From: Variovorax sp. MHTC-1
GTDB taxonomy: Bacteria > Pseudomonadota > Gammaproteobacteria > Burkholderiales > Burkholderiaceae_C
Reading direction: 5' to 3'
Length of the DNA stretch: 64,000 bases
Assembly (NCBI RefSeq): GCF_003984645.1
Contig: NZ_RWKI01000004.1
Location: 331,078 to 395,077, forward strand
Shown: positions 17,074 through 26,160 of the stretch, in pieces
How the letters are laid out: each line of letters begins with the position of its first letter
Numbering within the stretch: the stretch's first letter is position 1
Made by a program: the position numbers and the translations under genes
The notes under the pieces: model-generated
Seen by the model: only the letters and a program-made list of their open reading frames with translations
Databases searched by the model: none
Told to the model about the DNA's origin: nothing

Positions 17074-17496
17074 GTGGCCGCCCGGCGGGTGGTGTTCGAC
17101 ACCAATGTGGTTCTTTCGGCCTTGCTGTTCGGCGGACCGGCGACGCGGCGGCTGCGCGAACTGTGGCAGCAAGGCGCCTGCACGCCGCTCATCAGTACGG
17201 CGACCGCGGGTGAGCTGGTGCGCGTGCTGGGCTACCCCAAGTTCCGGCTCTCGCCGCAGGAGCGCGAAGAGCTGCTGGCCGACTACCTTCCCTTTGCTCA
17301 GGTGGTCACGCTGCCCGATCCCCCGCCGGCAGTGCCGGTGTGCCGTGACCCCTTCGATCTGCCCTTCCTGCAACTCGCGGCCGCCGGCAAGGCGATGTTG
17401 GTGACGGGCGACCGCGATCTCCTGGTGCTGTCGGGGGCAACCAAGTTCCCCATCCTCGCCATCGAGCCATTCATCGAAGGATTCGGCGCGCTCTGA
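17074..17496 (+). CDS. PIN-domain toxin (putative ribonuclease)
   Basis: A 140-aa PIN-domain protein of the 'putative toxin, PIN family' type. The acidic residues expected for the Mg-dependent RNase site are seen in VVFDTNVVLSALLFGG (Asp9), GELVRVLGYPKF (Glu), CRDPFDLPFLQLA (Asp) and VTGDRDLL (Asp). The start is a GTG 4 bp after the antitoxin stop; the frame is open upstream, but that sequence belongs to the antitoxin gene. The known role of such toxins is cleavage of RNA, often tRNA or rRNA, when the antitoxin is lost. The target here is unknown. It converges with the kinase gene 6 bp away. Confidence 0.87.
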   Translation: MAARRVVFDTNVVLSALLFGGPATRRLRELWQQGACTPLISTATAGELVRVLGYPKFRLSPQEREELLADYLPFAQVVTLPDPPPAVPVCRDPFDLPFLQLAAAGKAMLVTGDRDLLVLSGATKFPILAIEPFIEGFGAL

Positions 17497-17502
17497 AAAG
17501 CC

Positions 17503-18429
17503 TCAGCTCAGCTTGTCCCGCCGCGGCATGTCTGCGCCGCGACGCGAACAGGTGATCGCGGCGGCGCGGGCGGCAAAGCCCAGCAGGTCGGCGAGCGACG
17601 CAGGGTCGAGCGCCGACAGCGCCTCGGGCGTGAGCGCATCGTGTTCGTCCAGCCAGGTCAGGAGCGCGGCCTGGAAGGTATCGCCCGCGCCGACCGTGTC
17701 CACCACCTCGGTCTCCGGCGAGGGCACCTCGGCCTGCGCCGCCCGGGTCCATGCGCTCGCCCCATGGGGACCGCGCGTCACCGCGACCAGGCTCGCGCCC
17801 CGCTCGAGCCAGCGTGCCGCCACCTGCGGCGGCGTTTCGGCCGGATAGAGCAGCCCCAGGTCTTCGTCGCTGACCTTGACCAGGTGCGCGATCGACACCA
17901 TCTGCTCGACCACCGCGCGCCAGCGCGCGAGGTCGGGCTCGACGTTGAGCCGCACGTTGGGGTCGTAGGCGATCAGCAGCCGTTCGCGCTCGCGCGCCGC
18001 CAGGGCGCGCAGCGCGCTTCCGACCGGTTCCACCGCGAGCGCGTAGGAACCGAACTGCAGCACGCGCGCCGCTTTTGGCAGCGGCGGCAGCGTGTCGAGC
18101 GTGATCTGCCGGTCCGCCGCGCCCGTGCCGTGGAAGGCATAGCGCGGCACGCCTGCAGCGTCGACGCTGATCACGCTGAGCGTGCTCGGCGCATCGCTGC
18201 GCAGCACCAGCGAGGTATCGACGCCTTCGTCGCGCAGCGAGGCCAGCAGGCGCTCTCCGCAGGCATCGGTCGAGAGGCCGGCCAGGAAGGCCACCGGCCG
18301 TTCCAGCCGCGCCAGGCCTTGCGCCACGTTGAGCGGCGAGCCGCCGATGCGCGAATCGAGCGTCATGCCGGTGGCCGTCCATTCGCCCATGTAGACATCC
18401 ATCAGGGCTTCGCCGCAGACCACGAACAT
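17503..18429 (-). CDS. PfkB-family carbohydrate kinase, fructokinase-like
   Basis: A 308-aa ribokinase/PfkB-family sugar kinase. It begins with MFVVCGEALMDVY and the substrate-binding GGSPLNVAQGLARL, has YAFHGTGAADRQ at the place of the fructokinase lid motif, and carries the catalytic DTVGAGDTFQAALL near residue 250. It is the last gene of a five-gene unit with a ROK regulator and a CUT2 ABC transporter. The probable role is phosphorylation of the imported sugar. The arrangement is like frcK in rhizobial fructose systems, so fructose is the best guess, with ribose or another hexose possible. Confidence 0.85.
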   Translation of the reverse strand: MFVVCGEALMDVYMGEWTATGMTLDSRIGGSPLNVAQGLARLERPVAFLAGLSTDACGERLLASLRDEGVDTSLVLRSDAPSTLSVISVDAAGVPRYAFHGTGAADRQITLDTLPPLPKAARVLQFGSYALAVEPVGSALRALAARERERLLIAYDPNVRLNVEPDLARWRAVVEQMVSIAHLVKVSDEDLGLLYPAETPPQVAARWLERGASLVAVTRGPHGASAWTRAAQAEVPSPETEVVDTVGAGDTFQAALLTWLDEHDALTPEALSALDPASLADLLGFAARAAAITCSRRGADMPRRDKLS

Positions 18430-18451
18430 TGCTGTACTCCCTGTTGTGCGA

Positions 18452-19390
18452 TCAGCGTGGGGCCTGCCAGCCCTTGTAGTCCTTGACGTTCGTGCGCGTG
18501 ATCAAGGTCGAGGGCAGCAGCGTCATCGGCTGGGCGGGCTTCTTGCCGTTCATGATGTCGTGCCCGATCTCGACCGCCTTCTGCGCGATCATGTACGGGT
18601 CCTGGCTGGCCGAGGCCTGCACCTGCGTGTCGCTCTTGAGCGCCGTTTCGATGTCGGGCGCGCCATCGACCGAAGTGATGACGATGTTCTTGCGGTTCAG
18701 CTGCCTGGCCGCCAGATCGGCGCCGATGGCCTGCGGATCGTTGATGGCGAACACGGCGTCGATCTTGGGGAAGCGCGTCAGGTGGTTCTGCATCACGTTG
18801 AGCCCGCCTTCGCGCGAGCCCTTGGCGTCCTGGTCGTCCGACAGGATCTTGATGTCGGGGCTCTTCTTCAGCACCGTCTTGCAGCCGTTGACGCGGTCGA
18901 TCACCGCCGACACCTGCGGGCCGTTCTGGATGATCACGTTGCCCTTGCCGCCGAGCTTGTCGACGATGTACTGGCAGGCGAGCTCGCCGGCCTGCACGTT
19001 GTTGGTCTGCACGGTCGCGTCGGCGCCGTTGGCCGCCACGTCCACGCCCACCACCACGATGCCGGCCTTCTTGGCCTTCTGCAGCGCGGGCTCGATGGCC
19101 TTGGCGTCGACCGCATTGACCAGGATCATGTCCGTGCCCGAGGCGATGAAGCCGTCGATCTGCGAGAACTGCTTGTTGAGGTCGTAGTCGGCAGACAGCG
19201 CATTGACCTTGGCGTTCGGGCTGTATTGCTTCACCTTGGCTTCGGCGCCCTTGGCGAGCGAGACGAAGAAGGGATTGCCGAGCGAGCCGAGCGTGATGCC
19301 GACGCTCTTGATCTGCTTCTGCTGGGCTTGCGCCGCAGGGGCAGCGAGTGCCGCTGCGATGACGGCGAGTGCGAACAATGACTTGCGCAT
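18452..19390 (-). CDS. CUT2 sugar ABC transporter, periplasmic binding protein
   Basis: A 312-aa periplasmic sugar-binding protein (ribose/fructose-binding type). A Sec signal peptide is seen at residues 1-22 (MRKSLFALAVIAAALAAPAAQA, cleaved after AQA). The mature part starts with IKSVGITLGSLGNPFF and contains DMILVNAVDAKAIEPAL and AVFAINDPQAIGADLAA, typical of Peripla_BP_4 proteins. A strong AAGGAGA box precedes the ATG. The gene follows the permease gene by ~135 bp, a gap mostly occupied by a repeat element. That repeat could raise the level of this transcript relative to the permease, as hairpins between transporter genes often do. Confidence 0.9.
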   Translation of the reverse strand: MRKSLFALAVIAAALAAPAAQAQQKQIKSVGITLGSLGNPFFVSLAKGAEAKVKQYSPNAKVNALSADYDLNKQFSQIDGFIASGTDMILVNAVDAKAIEPALQKAKKAGIVVVGVDVAANGADATVQTNNVQAGELACQYIVDKLGGKGNVIIQNGPQVSAVIDRVNGCKTVLKKSPDIKILSDDQDAKGSREGGLNVMQNHLTRFPKIDAVFAINDPQAIGADLAARQLNRKNIVITSVDGAPDIETALKSDTQVQASASQDPYMIAQKAVEIGHDIMNGKKPAQPMTLLPSTLITRTNVKDYKGWQAPR

Positions 19391-19429
19391 GGAAGAGTCT
19401 CCTTGGTTGCGGTGGGAAAAAGCATTTGC

Positions 19430-19524
19430 GGGGAACACCGCGGAACCGGCTTTGCCGGGCCGCTGGTGTTGCCCCCAGCGAGGGGGTTGGAGGAGCGACA
19501 CGAAGTGCGCGGAGCCTGGGGGAG
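19430..19524 (-). repeat. Intergenic hairpin repeat between permease and binding-protein genes
   Basis: A ~95-bp element with the order GCGGAACCGGCTTTGCCGGGCCGC (a hairpin), GGTGTTGCCCCC-N4-GGGGG (second hairpin), GACACGAAGTGCGC and GCCTGGGGGAG. Two near-identical copies lie at 52967-53160 between gcvT and gcvH. In both places the element sits inside an operon transcribed from the minus strand. It is a REP-like family with the core CACGAAGTG shared with the aroC/dctM repeat. Confidence 0.75.
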
Positions 19525-19527
19525 GGC

Positions 19528-20541
19528 TCATGTTCTGGCGGAATCTTTGCGGCGATAGCGATCGAGCGCGACGGCGCCGATGATCACCAGGCCCTTGACG
19601 ATGTACTGCCAGATGTCGGAGACGCCCATCAGGATCAAGCCGTTGGTCAGCACCGCGATGATGAGCGCGCCGATCAGCGTGCCGAGGATCGAGCCGGTGC
19701 CGCCGACGAAGCTGGTGCCGCCGAGGATGACCGCCGCGATCGCGTCCAGCTCGTACGAGGCGCCGAGCTGCAGGCCGTTGGCCGCGTAGAGCCGCGCCGA
19801 GGCCATGACCCCGCCCAGGCCCGAGAGCAGCCCGGAGGTGCAGTAGACGAAGAGCAGCACCGCCCAGACCTTGATGCCCGCCAGGCGCGCGGCCTCGGGG
19901 TTGCCGCCGACCGAGTAGATGTTCAAGCCCAGCACGGTGCGGCGCAGGATGAACCACGACAGCGCCACTACCGCGAAGGCGATGATCACCAGCCAGGGCA
20001 CGCCCAGCACCTCGCCGTTGCCGATGAAGGCGAAGGGCAGCTGCGGGTTGAACACGGTGGTGTCGTTGCCGAGCAGCCGCGCGATGCCGCGCACCGCGGT
20101 CAGCGAGCCCAGCGTCACGATGAAGGGCGGCAGCTTGACGAAGGCGATCAGCACGCCGTTGATCAGGCCGAACAGCAGCCCGCAGGCCAGGCCGGCGGCA
20201 ATGCCGAGCATGCCGAACTCCGGCACGTTCGACACCAGCATCGCCACCACCGCGGAGCCTGCGAGGATCGAGCCCACCGACAGGTCGATGCCGCCGGTGA
20301 GGATCACGAAGGTCATGCCGGCGGCCAGCACGATGTTGATCGAGGCCTGCTGCGTCATGATCGACAGGTTCTGCAGGCTGAAGAAGTTGTCGCTCGCGAA
20401 GCTGAAGCCGATGCACAGCAGCACCAGCACCGGCAGCATGCCGAGGGCACGCATGATCTCCTTGCCGGAGGCGCCGCGCAGGGCGGAGGGCAGGGCGGCG
20501 TTGTCCGGTGCCGGGATGGCGGGGGAGGTCTGCTTGGTCAT
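19528..20541 (-). CDS. CUT2 sugar ABC transporter, permease
   Basis: A 337-aa inner-membrane permease of the RbsC/FrcC family. The family sequence GMTFVILTGGIDLSVGSILAGSAV and the later YSVGGNPEAARLAGIKV coupling loop are intact, with about nine to ten hydrophobic helices. A 30-residue hydrophilic N-terminal tail precedes the first helix. The chosen ATG (MTKQTSPAIPAP) has a GGAGACA box; the frame continues upstream but that is antisense to rbsA-like sequence. It is in the operon ROK regulator, ATPase, permease, binding protein, kinase. Confidence 0.9.
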   Translation of the reverse strand: MTKQTSPAIPAPDNAALPSALRGASGKEIMRALGMLPVLVLLCIGFSFASDNFFSLQNLSIMTQQASINIVLAAGMTFVILTGGIDLSVGSILAGSAVVAMLVSNVPEFGMLGIAAGLACGLLFGLINGVLIAFVKLPPFIVTLGSLTAVRGIARLLGNDTTVFNPQLPFAFIGNGEVLGVPWLVIIAFAVVALSWFILRRTVLGLNIYSVGGNPEAARLAGIKVWAVLLFVYCTSGLLSGLGGVMASARLYAANGLQLGASYELDAIAAVILGGTSFVGGTGSILGTLIGALIIAVLTNGLILMGVSDIWQYIVKGLVIIGAVALDRYRRKDSART

Positions 20542-20573
20542 GGGGATGTCTCCTGTTGCGCCGTTTGTTTGGC

Positions 20574-22121
20574 TCAGTGCAGAACGGGGGCGTGGATGGC
20601 GGCCGCGCCGGTGGCCAGCGCGACGATGTTTTCCTGGGTGATGGGCAGGGCGCTCGCGCCGCCCACCTCGCCGACGAGGTGGCCTTCGCGCATCACGATC
20701 ACACGGTCGCAGATGCCGACCACCTCGGCCAGTTCGCTCGAGATCACGAGCACCGCGACGCCGCGTCGTGCCAGCTCGTCGATCAGGCGGTAGATCTCGC
20801 TCTTGGCGCCGATGTCGACGCCGCGCGTCGGCTCGTCGAGGATCAGCACCTTCGGCGCCAATTCGAGCAGCCGGGCCAGCAGCACCTTCTGCTGGTTGCC
20901 GCCGGAGAGCGAGCCTACGTTGACCCGCGCCGAGGGCACGCGGATCGACAGCTGCGCGATCGCGTCGCGCGCGCGCTGGGCGGCGCGCTTGCCGTCCATC
21001 ACGCCGCCGGCGTTCGCGTCGCGCGGGCACACCATCACGTTGATGTTGTCGCGCACCGATTGGTCGAGAAACAGGCCCTGGCCCTTGCGGTCCTCCGTGA
21101 GGTAGAGGATGCCCGAGCGGATCGCGTCGATCGGCTTGGCGATCTTCAGCAGCGCGCCGCTGCCATTCAAGGAGATCTCGCCGCCGGTGCTCGGATCGGC
21201 GCCGAAGATCAGGCGCGCCAGCTCGGTGCGGCCGGCGCCGACCAGGCCGGCCAGGCCGAGCACTTCTCCCGCATGCAGCTCGAAGCTGCAGTCGTGCACG
21301 CGCTGTCCGTCGCCGAGGCCGCGCACCGTGAGCGCGCGGTCGCCGGTGTGCTGGCCGTGGTGCTCCTTGCGGTAGAAGCCCGAGAGATCGCGGCCCACCA
21401 TCATCTTCACCAGCTTGTCGCGCGAGAACTCGGCGCGCGTGAGCGTGCCGACGTAACTGCCGTCGCGCAGCACTGTGACCTCGTCGGCGAGCTCGTCGAT
21501 CTCGTCCATGCGGTGGCTGATGTAGAGGATCGCCAGGCCCTCGTCGCGCAGGCGCTTGATCAGCGCGAACAGGCGGTCGGTCTCGTGCGTCGAGAGCGGC
21601 GTGGTCGGCTCGTCCATCACCAGGATGCGGCAGTCGAAGTGCACCGCGCGCGCGATCTCGACCAGCTGGCGCTGCGCGATTGAAAGCGTCGCGACGCGCG
21701 TCGCCGAGCCGAAGTCGGCGCCCAGGCGCTGCAGCGTGGCCGCGCAGGCGCTTTCCATGCCGGCGCGGTCGACCAGGCCGCCGCGTCGCAGGGCCCGGCC
21801 CATGTAGATGTTCTCGGCCACGCTGAGGTTGGGCGCGAGGCTCAGCTCCTGGTAGATCACCGAGACGCCGAGCTGCTTGGCCGCGAGCGGACCGTCGATA
21901 TGGACCTGCTTGCCGTCGATCAGGATCTCGGCGCCGGGGTCGGGCATGTAGGCGCCCGACAGCACCTTCATCAGCGTCGACTTGCCGGCGCCGTTCTCGC
22001 CCATCAGTGCATGCACGTGGCCGGCGCTGGCGCGCAGCCGCACATCCTGCAGCGCCTTGACGCCGGGAAAGGTCTTGGAAATCTTGCGCAGCTCCAGCAG
22101 CGCGGGGGGTGCTTCATGCAT
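20574..22121 (-). CDS. CUT2 sugar ABC transporter, duplicated ATP-binding protein
   Basis: A 515-aa protein with two ABC ATPase domains, as in RbsA/FrcA/XylG. Domain 1 has Walker [13 protein letters not shown] and Walker [13 protein letters not shown], with a signature region reduced to LSIAQRQ. Domain 2 has a degenerate Walker A ([10 protein letters not shown]) but a full signature LSGGNQQK and Walker [11 protein letters not shown]. This asymmetry is normal for the family. The start ATG overlaps the end of the ROK gene by 8 bp (ATGCATGA), so it is translationally coupled. An upstream in-frame extension is inside the ROK gene and is not used. Confidence 0.92.
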   Translation of the reverse strand: MHEAPPALLELRKISKTFPGVKALQDVRLRASAGHVHALMGENGAGKSTLMKVLSGAYMPDPGAEILIDGKQVHIDGPLAAKQLGVSVIYQELSLAPNLSVAENIYMGRALRRGGLVDRAGMESACAATLQRLGADFGSATRVATLSIAQRQLVEIARAVHFDCRILVMDEPTTPLSTHETDRLFALIKRLRDEGLAILYISHRMDEIDELADEVTVLRDGSYVGTLTRAEFSRDKLVKMMVGRDLSGFYRKEHHGQHTGDRALTVRGLGDGQRVHDCSFELHAGEVLGLAGLVGAGRTELARLIFGADPSTGGEISLNGSGALLKIAKPIDAIRSGILYLTEDRKGQGLFLDQSVRDNINVMVCPRDANAGGVMDGKRAAQRARDAIAQLSIRVPSARVNVGSLSGGNQQKVLLARLLELAPKVLILDEPTRGVDIGAKSEIYRLIDELARRGVAVLVISSELAEVVGICDRVIVMREGHLVGEVGGASALPITQENIVALATGAAAIHAPVLH

Positions 22122-23358
22122 TCGCTGTCTCCGGGTGGCGGGGGCGTGAACGTCCGCGCAGCACGTCCGCGCGCGGCGAGAAGTTGAAGAACATCGGCAG
22201 GCTGGCCGCGCCGATCGCACCGGCGTCGGCGCGGAAGCTGCCGCGCAGGATTCGCGGGGTCTGGCGCGCCTCAGGTGCGATCGCGCGCAGGCCTACGTCG
22301 AGGCGCTTCATGAGCTCGTCGATCAGGCCGCTGTCGATGTCGCAGTCGATCACCACCACCGGCAGGTCGAGCACGGCCAGCGATGCGCGTGTCGACGGCA
22401 CCAGCGCATCGATGCAGTCGTCGATCCATTCGCGCACCTCGGGCCGGCTGGACTTGACGCAAGCCTCGAGGTCGGCGTGGCCGCGCACGGCGATGCCGTG
22501 GTGGCGCAGGTGGCGCGCCAGCGCGTTGAGCGAGGCGCGCGAGAGCAGGATGTCCCAGCGCCGGTCGGACAGCGGGGCCGAGGCCAGGCGGCTGGGCGGC
22601 ACCGGCATCAGGCCGAGGTCGGCCGCGTTGCCGGTGGGGCCGCGCAGGCTTTCGCCGCCGATCACCGCGCCCGCGCCCAGCGCCGCGCCGATGAAGATGT
22701 AGAGGAAGTCGTTCTCCTCGCGGCCGATGCCGAAGAACAACTCGGCGATCGCAGCCGCGTTGCCGTCGTTCTCCTTGAAGACGGGCTGGTCCACGGCGCG
22801 CGCCAGCATCGCGCCGAAGTCGACCTCGTCCCAGATGCGGAAGTCCGCCTTCAGGTCCAGCTCGCGCAGCCAGCTGCCGAGGTTGTAGGGCTGCGCCAGG
22901 CCGACGCCCATGAGCCGGCGTTGCTGCGCCGCGTCGAGCGTGGCGATCATCCGGCTCACGTCCTTCTGCACCAGCGCCAGCGCGCGGTCGGGGTGGGGCA
23001 GCAGCATGTCGTGGGCCGCGCGCGCCAGGATCTTGCCGCCGAGGTCGATCATCACGGTCTCGATGCTGGTGCGGTCCAGCCGCACGCCGATGCCGTAGGC
23101 GCCTTCGGGATTGATGCGGTAGAGCCCGGCGGGCTGGCCGCGCTGGCCTTCCTGCCGGCGGCCCGCGGGCTCGATCAGCCGCGACTCCTCGAGCGACTGC
23201 ACGATGCTGCCGACGGCCGTGTTGGTGAGCTGGGCCCAGCGTGCCAAGTCGGCCTTCGACGCCTCGCCGGCCCGGCGCAGCCGCTGCAGCAGGCTGCGCT
23301 CGTTGTAGAGGCGCAGGTTGACCGAATTGGTGCCCCGACCGGGACCGGCTGTCGTCAC
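22114..23358 (-). CDS. ROK-family transcriptional regulator of the sugar transport operon
   Basis: A 414-aa protein with an N-terminal winged helix (residues ~20-80: [43 protein letters not shown]) and a C-terminal ROK sugar-kinase fold ([33 protein letters not shown]). The kinase-like part of such regulators senses the sugar or its phosphate. The usual CXCGXXGC zinc motif of ROK proteins is not obvious; the equivalent region reads [14 protein letters not shown]. It is the first gene of the unit and probably represses it. An AT-rich palindrome lies 40 bp upstream. Confidence 0.88.
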   Translation of the reverse strand: MTTAGPGRGTNSVNLRLYNERSLLQRLRRAGEASKADLARWAQLTNTAVGSIVQSLEESRLIEPAGRRQEGQRGQPAGLYRINPEGAYGIGVRLDRTSIETVMIDLGGKILARAAHDMLLPHPDRALALVQKDVSRMIATLDAAQQRRLMGVGLAQPYNLGSWLRELDLKADFRIWDEVDFGAMLARAVDQPVFKENDGNAAAIAELFFGIGREENDFLYIFIGAALGAGAVIGGESLRGPTGNAADLGLMPVPPSRLASAPLSDRRWDILLSRASLNALARHLRHHGIAVRGHADLEACVKSSRPEVREWIDDCIDALVPSTRASLAVLDLPVVVIDCDIDSGLIDELMKRLDVGLRAIAPEARQTPRILRGSFRADAGAIGAASLPMFFNFSPRADVLRGRSRPRHPETANA

Positions 23359-23397
23359 TTGGCTGTCTCCTGACCCGGGAAGGGAGTCAATTAATTA

Positions 23398-23410
23398 ATT
23401 CAAGTTGAAT
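23398..23410. promoter_or_regulatory. Candidate ROK operator (ATTCAA-G-TTGAAT)
   Basis: A perfect inverted repeat of 6-bp arms around one base lies in the AT-rich stretch 23388-23417, which stands out in the GC-rich surroundings and is 40 bp upstream of the ROK gene. AT-rich palindromes at promoters are usual for ROK repressors (NagC, Mlc). The rest of the 329-bp gap 23359-23687 holds the divergent promoter region of the permease gene and the PcaR-like site at 23595. Confidence 0.45.
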
Positions 23411-23594
23411 AAATAGTAGAAGCAAGCGTTGGCGCCTCAGCCAGGGGTTAACCCGGAAAAATGCAAAAAAGTATGTGTGCGGGCCTTTGCGTACCGTCGT
23501 GAAAAGGGTGCGAAAGCAAGACCGTATCGGTCAGGCAGCCCGCCTCGCGCACCCGGGGACAAACCCCTATTCCGCGCGAAAGTCGCACGAGATT

Positions 23595-23613
23595 GTTCGA
23601 TCATCGATCGCAC
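23595..23613 (+). promoter_or_regulatory. PcaR-like operator upstream of the MHS permease
   Basis: GTTCGATCATCGATCGCAC lies 75 bp upstream of the permease start. It closely matches the GTTCGATAATCGCAC-type site bound by the IclR-family regulators PcaR and PcaU in Pseudomonas and Acinetobacter (recalled from the literature). A near copy, GTTCGATGATCGATCAC, is at 26161-26177 beside the IclR gene. The two sites tie the permease to the catabolic genes. Confidence 0.6.
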
Positions 23614-23687
23614 CCTTGTTCCGCTGCATTGCCCGCGCTCCGGCGGCGCACCTACAGTCGCCTCGCCCCTTCCCAATGGAGACACCC

Positions 23688-25097
23688 ATGAGCAAACCCC
23701 AGGCGCACGAGCCGCAAGGCCGGCACCAGTCGAAGAAAGCCGCCGCCAGCGGCTGGATCGGCTCGGCCCTCGAGTACTACGACTTCTTCATCTACGCCAC
23801 CGCGGCAGCGCTGATCTTTCCGCAGATCTTCTTTCCCAAGGGCGATCCGAATATCGCCATCGTCGCCTCGCTCGCGACCTACGGCGTCGGCTACGTGGCG
23901 CGGCCGATCGGCGCCTTCTTCCTCGGCCACTGGGGCGACACCCACGGCCGCAAGCAGGTGCTGGTCCTGTGCATGTTCCTGATGGGCTTCTCGACCATCG
24001 CCGTCGGCCTCTTGCCCACCTACGACCAGGTCGGCCTCTTGGCGCCGGTGCTGCTCGTGATCTGCCGCCTGGTGCAGGGATTCGCGGTGGCCGGCGAGAT
24101 CTCGGGCGCCAGCTCGATGATCCTGGAGCACGCGCCCTTCGGACGGCGCGGCTTCTTCGCCAGCTTCACGCTGCAGGGCGTGCAGGCCGGCCAGATCCTG
24201 GCGGCGGCGGTGTTCCTGCCGCTCGCGCACTACATGCCCGAGGAAGCCTTCAACAGCTGGGGCTGGCGCATTCCCTTCCTCTTGAGCTTCATCGTCATCG
24301 TCGCCGGCTACATCATCCGGCGCGAGGTCGACGAGACGCCCGCCTTCGCCGAGGAAGGCAAGCAGAACGAGCGTCCGCGCTCGCCGATCGTCGATGCCTT
24401 CAGGTACAGCTGGAAGGACATGCTGCGCGTCGTGCTGATGGCGCTGATGAACGTGATTCCCGTGGTCGCGACCATCTTCGGCGCCGCCTATGCGGTGCAG
24501 TCCGCCTACGGCATCGGCTTCGCGAAGGACATCTACCTGTGGATCCCGGTGCTCGGCAACATCCTCGCGGTGCTGGTCATTCCGTACGTCGGTAACCTCT
24601 CGGACCGCATCGGCCGCAAGCCGCCCATCGTCTTCGGCGCGCTGGCCTCGGGCCTCTTGGCCTTCGGCTATCTCTACGCGATCAGCATCAAGAACGTGCC
24701 GTTGGCGATCTGCATGTCGCTCCTGATGTGGGGCGTTGTCTACCAGGGCTACAACGCGGTCTTCCCGAGCTTCTACCCCGAGCTGTTCCCGACCCGCACC
24801 CGCGTCTCGGCGATGGCGATCTCGCAGAACATCGGCACCGCCGCCACTGCGATGCTGCCCGCGCTGTTCGCCACAGTGGCGCCTCCGGGGGCGGCCAACA
24901 TCCCGCTGATCATCGGCTCGCTGGCCTTCGGCATCACGGTCATTTCGGCACTCGCCGCGCTGAGCGCGCGCGAGACCTACCGTGTCCACATGAACGATCT
25001 CGGCAATCCCGACGCGGTGCCGGTGCCGAAGCCGGAGTATGAGCGCATGCGGGAGCAGACGCTGGCCGACGCGCGGTTGGCGAAGGCCGCGGCCTAG
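23688..25097 (+). CDS. MHS-family MFS permease, shikimate/aromatic-acid transporter-like
   Basis: A 469-aa, twelve-helix permease of the metabolite:H+ symporter branch (ShiA/ProP/KgtP-like). It shows SALEYYDFFIYATAAALIFPQIFF at helix 1, the motif-A loop GHWGDTHGRKQVLVL, and a second such loop NLSDRIGRKPPIVFG. The ATG has a GGAGACACCC box. A PcaR-like site upstream and the neighbouring dehydroshikimate catabolic genes suggest shikimate, quinate or protocatechuate as substrate; this is inferred from context. Its TAG stop forms part of the CTAG end of an inverted-repeat element. Confidence 0.85.
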   Translation: MSKPQAHEPQGRHQSKKAAASGWIGSALEYYDFFIYATAAALIFPQIFFPKGDPNIAIVASLATYGVGYVARPIGAFFLGHWGDTHGRKQVLVLCMFLMGFSTIAVGLLPTYDQVGLLAPVLLVICRLVQGFAVAGEISGASSMILEHAPFGRRGFFASFTLQGVQAGQILAAAVFLPLAHYMPEEAFNSWGWRIPFLLSFIVIVAGYIIRREVDETPAFAEEGKQNERPRSPIVDAFRYSWKDMLRVVLMALMNVIPVVATIFGAAYAVQSAYGIGFAKDIYLWIPVLGNILAVLVIPYVGNLSDRIGRKPPIVFGALASGLLAFGYLYAISIKNVPLAICMSLLMWGVVYQGYNAVFPSFYPELFPTRTRVSAMAISQNIGTAATAMLPALFATVAPPGAANIPLIIGSLAFGITVISALAALSARETYRVHMNDLGNPDAVPVPKPEYERMREQTLADARLAKAAA

Positions 25098-25358
25098 GGT
25101 CTGTTGACGCTATTTGCGGGGTCGCGAAGGCCTGCCAGGGCGGGCCAATCAAGGCGTGCGACGCCGTGCGTGCGTCGGCACGCACAAGGAGCGCAACGCC
25201 GAGTGGCGCGCCCTGGCAGGCCTTCCCTGCGGGTTGCCCAGCCAAGGGGCCGTCTGCGGCGTTGCCCGCGCTTGCAAGGCGCAAGCCTTGCAAGCGCGGG
25301 CGCCTTGCATCCAGCCCCTGGCAACGCGATCCCCGCAAATAGCGTTAACAGGCCCTAG
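25094..25358. repeat. 265-bp inverted-repeat element (MITE-like) between convergent genes
   Basis: The ends 25094-25121 and 25331-25358 are 28-bp inverted repeats with only two mismatches, each beginning with CTAG on its outer side. Inside are a perfect 16-bp inverted repeat (AAGGCCTGCCAGGGCG near 25126 and its complement near 25209) and a hairpin of GCCCGCGCTTGCAAGGC type near 25263-25302. No protein-coding capacity is apparent. The left CTAG contains the stop codon of the permease gene, and the right CTAG that of the IclR gene. It resembles a non-autonomous element or an elaborate bidirectional terminator; a miniature version is at 44294-44323. Confidence 0.75.
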
Positions 25359-26140
25359 ATCAAATTGCGCATCGCCTGCGCAGTTTCGCGCAGCACCGGG
25401 AGGACGCGGGCGACCGCGTCCTCGCTGCCTTCGTGGCCCATGGGCATCGTGATGTTGAGCGCGCCCACCAGCTCGCCGTGGCGGTCGCGCAGCGGCACGG
25501 CGATGCCGCGCGAATTGAGGTCCAGCTGCTGCTCCGACAGCGCCCATCCCTGTGCGCGAATGCGCGCGAGCTCGAGCTTCATGCGCTCCTTGCTCGAAAT
25601 GGTGTGCGAGGTGAAGACGGTGAGCTCGTGCGTGGCCAGCCAGTGGTTGAGCTCCTCGTCGCCGCGCATCGCCAGCATCAGCATGCCGGAGGCCGTGACC
25701 TGCGCCGGCACCCGCGCGCCCAGCACGTAGCCGGTGCTCATGCTGCGGTTGGGGCCGTTGCGCGCGATGTAGACCACCTCGTCGCCGTCCATCACGCTGA
25801 GATACGCGATCTCGTGCGTGCCGGCCGCCACCCGCTGCAGAAAGGGCTGCACGATGCGCGGCAGTCGCGCCGACTCCAGGTACGACTGGCCGAGGCGCAG
25901 CACCCGCGGCGTGAGCCAGAACAGCTTGCCGTCCCCGGCCACGTAGCCCATGTGCTGCAAGGTGAGCAGATAGCGCCGCGCGGCGGTGCGCGTCATGCCG
26001 GTGCGCTGGCCGGCCTCGCTCGCCGTCATGCGCGGATGCGCGTCGTCGAAGGCCTCGATGACGGACACGCCGCGCTCCAGGCCGGCGATCCAGTCGCGCT
26101 TGTCGAGTTCGGGCGGGGCAGGGCGGGTATCGATGCTCAT
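25355..26140 (-). CDS. IclR-family regulator, PcaR/PobR-like
   Basis: A 261-aa IclR protein with a winged helix at residues ~20-80 (GLERGVSVIEAFDDAHPRMTASEAGQRTGMTRTAARRYLLTL) and a C-terminal effector domain (AYLSVMDGDEVVYIARNG, NSRGIAVPLRDRHGELVGALNITMP). That pattern is characteristic of the PcaR/PcaU/PobR group, which senses protocatechuate, beta-ketoadipate or p-hydroxybenzoate. It is divergent from the catabolic operon, with a PcaR-like site between. I chose the ATG at 26140 (MSIDTRP); a TTG three codons upstream is possible. It probably controls both the operon and the MHS permease. Confidence 0.88.
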   Translation of the reverse strand: MSIDTRPAPPELDKRDWIAGLERGVSVIEAFDDAHPRMTASEAGQRTGMTRTAARRYLLTLQHMGYVAGDGKLFWLTPRVLRLGQSYLESARLPRIVQPFLQRVAAGTHEIAYLSVMDGDEVVYIARNGPNRSMSTGYVLGARVPAQVTASGMLMLAMRGDEELNHWLATHELTVFTSHTISSKERMKLELARIRAQGWALSEQQLDLNSRGIAVPLRDRHGELVGALNITMPMGHEGSEDAVARVLPVLRETAQAMRNLI

Positions 26141-26160
26141 TGGGGACAAACCCTGGAATC

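Noticed and set aside
25104..25358. Short open frames in the CTAG element as a small protein gene
   Set aside because: Cys/Arg/Ala-rich translations on both strands with no ribosome-binding site; explained by the inverted-repeat structure.
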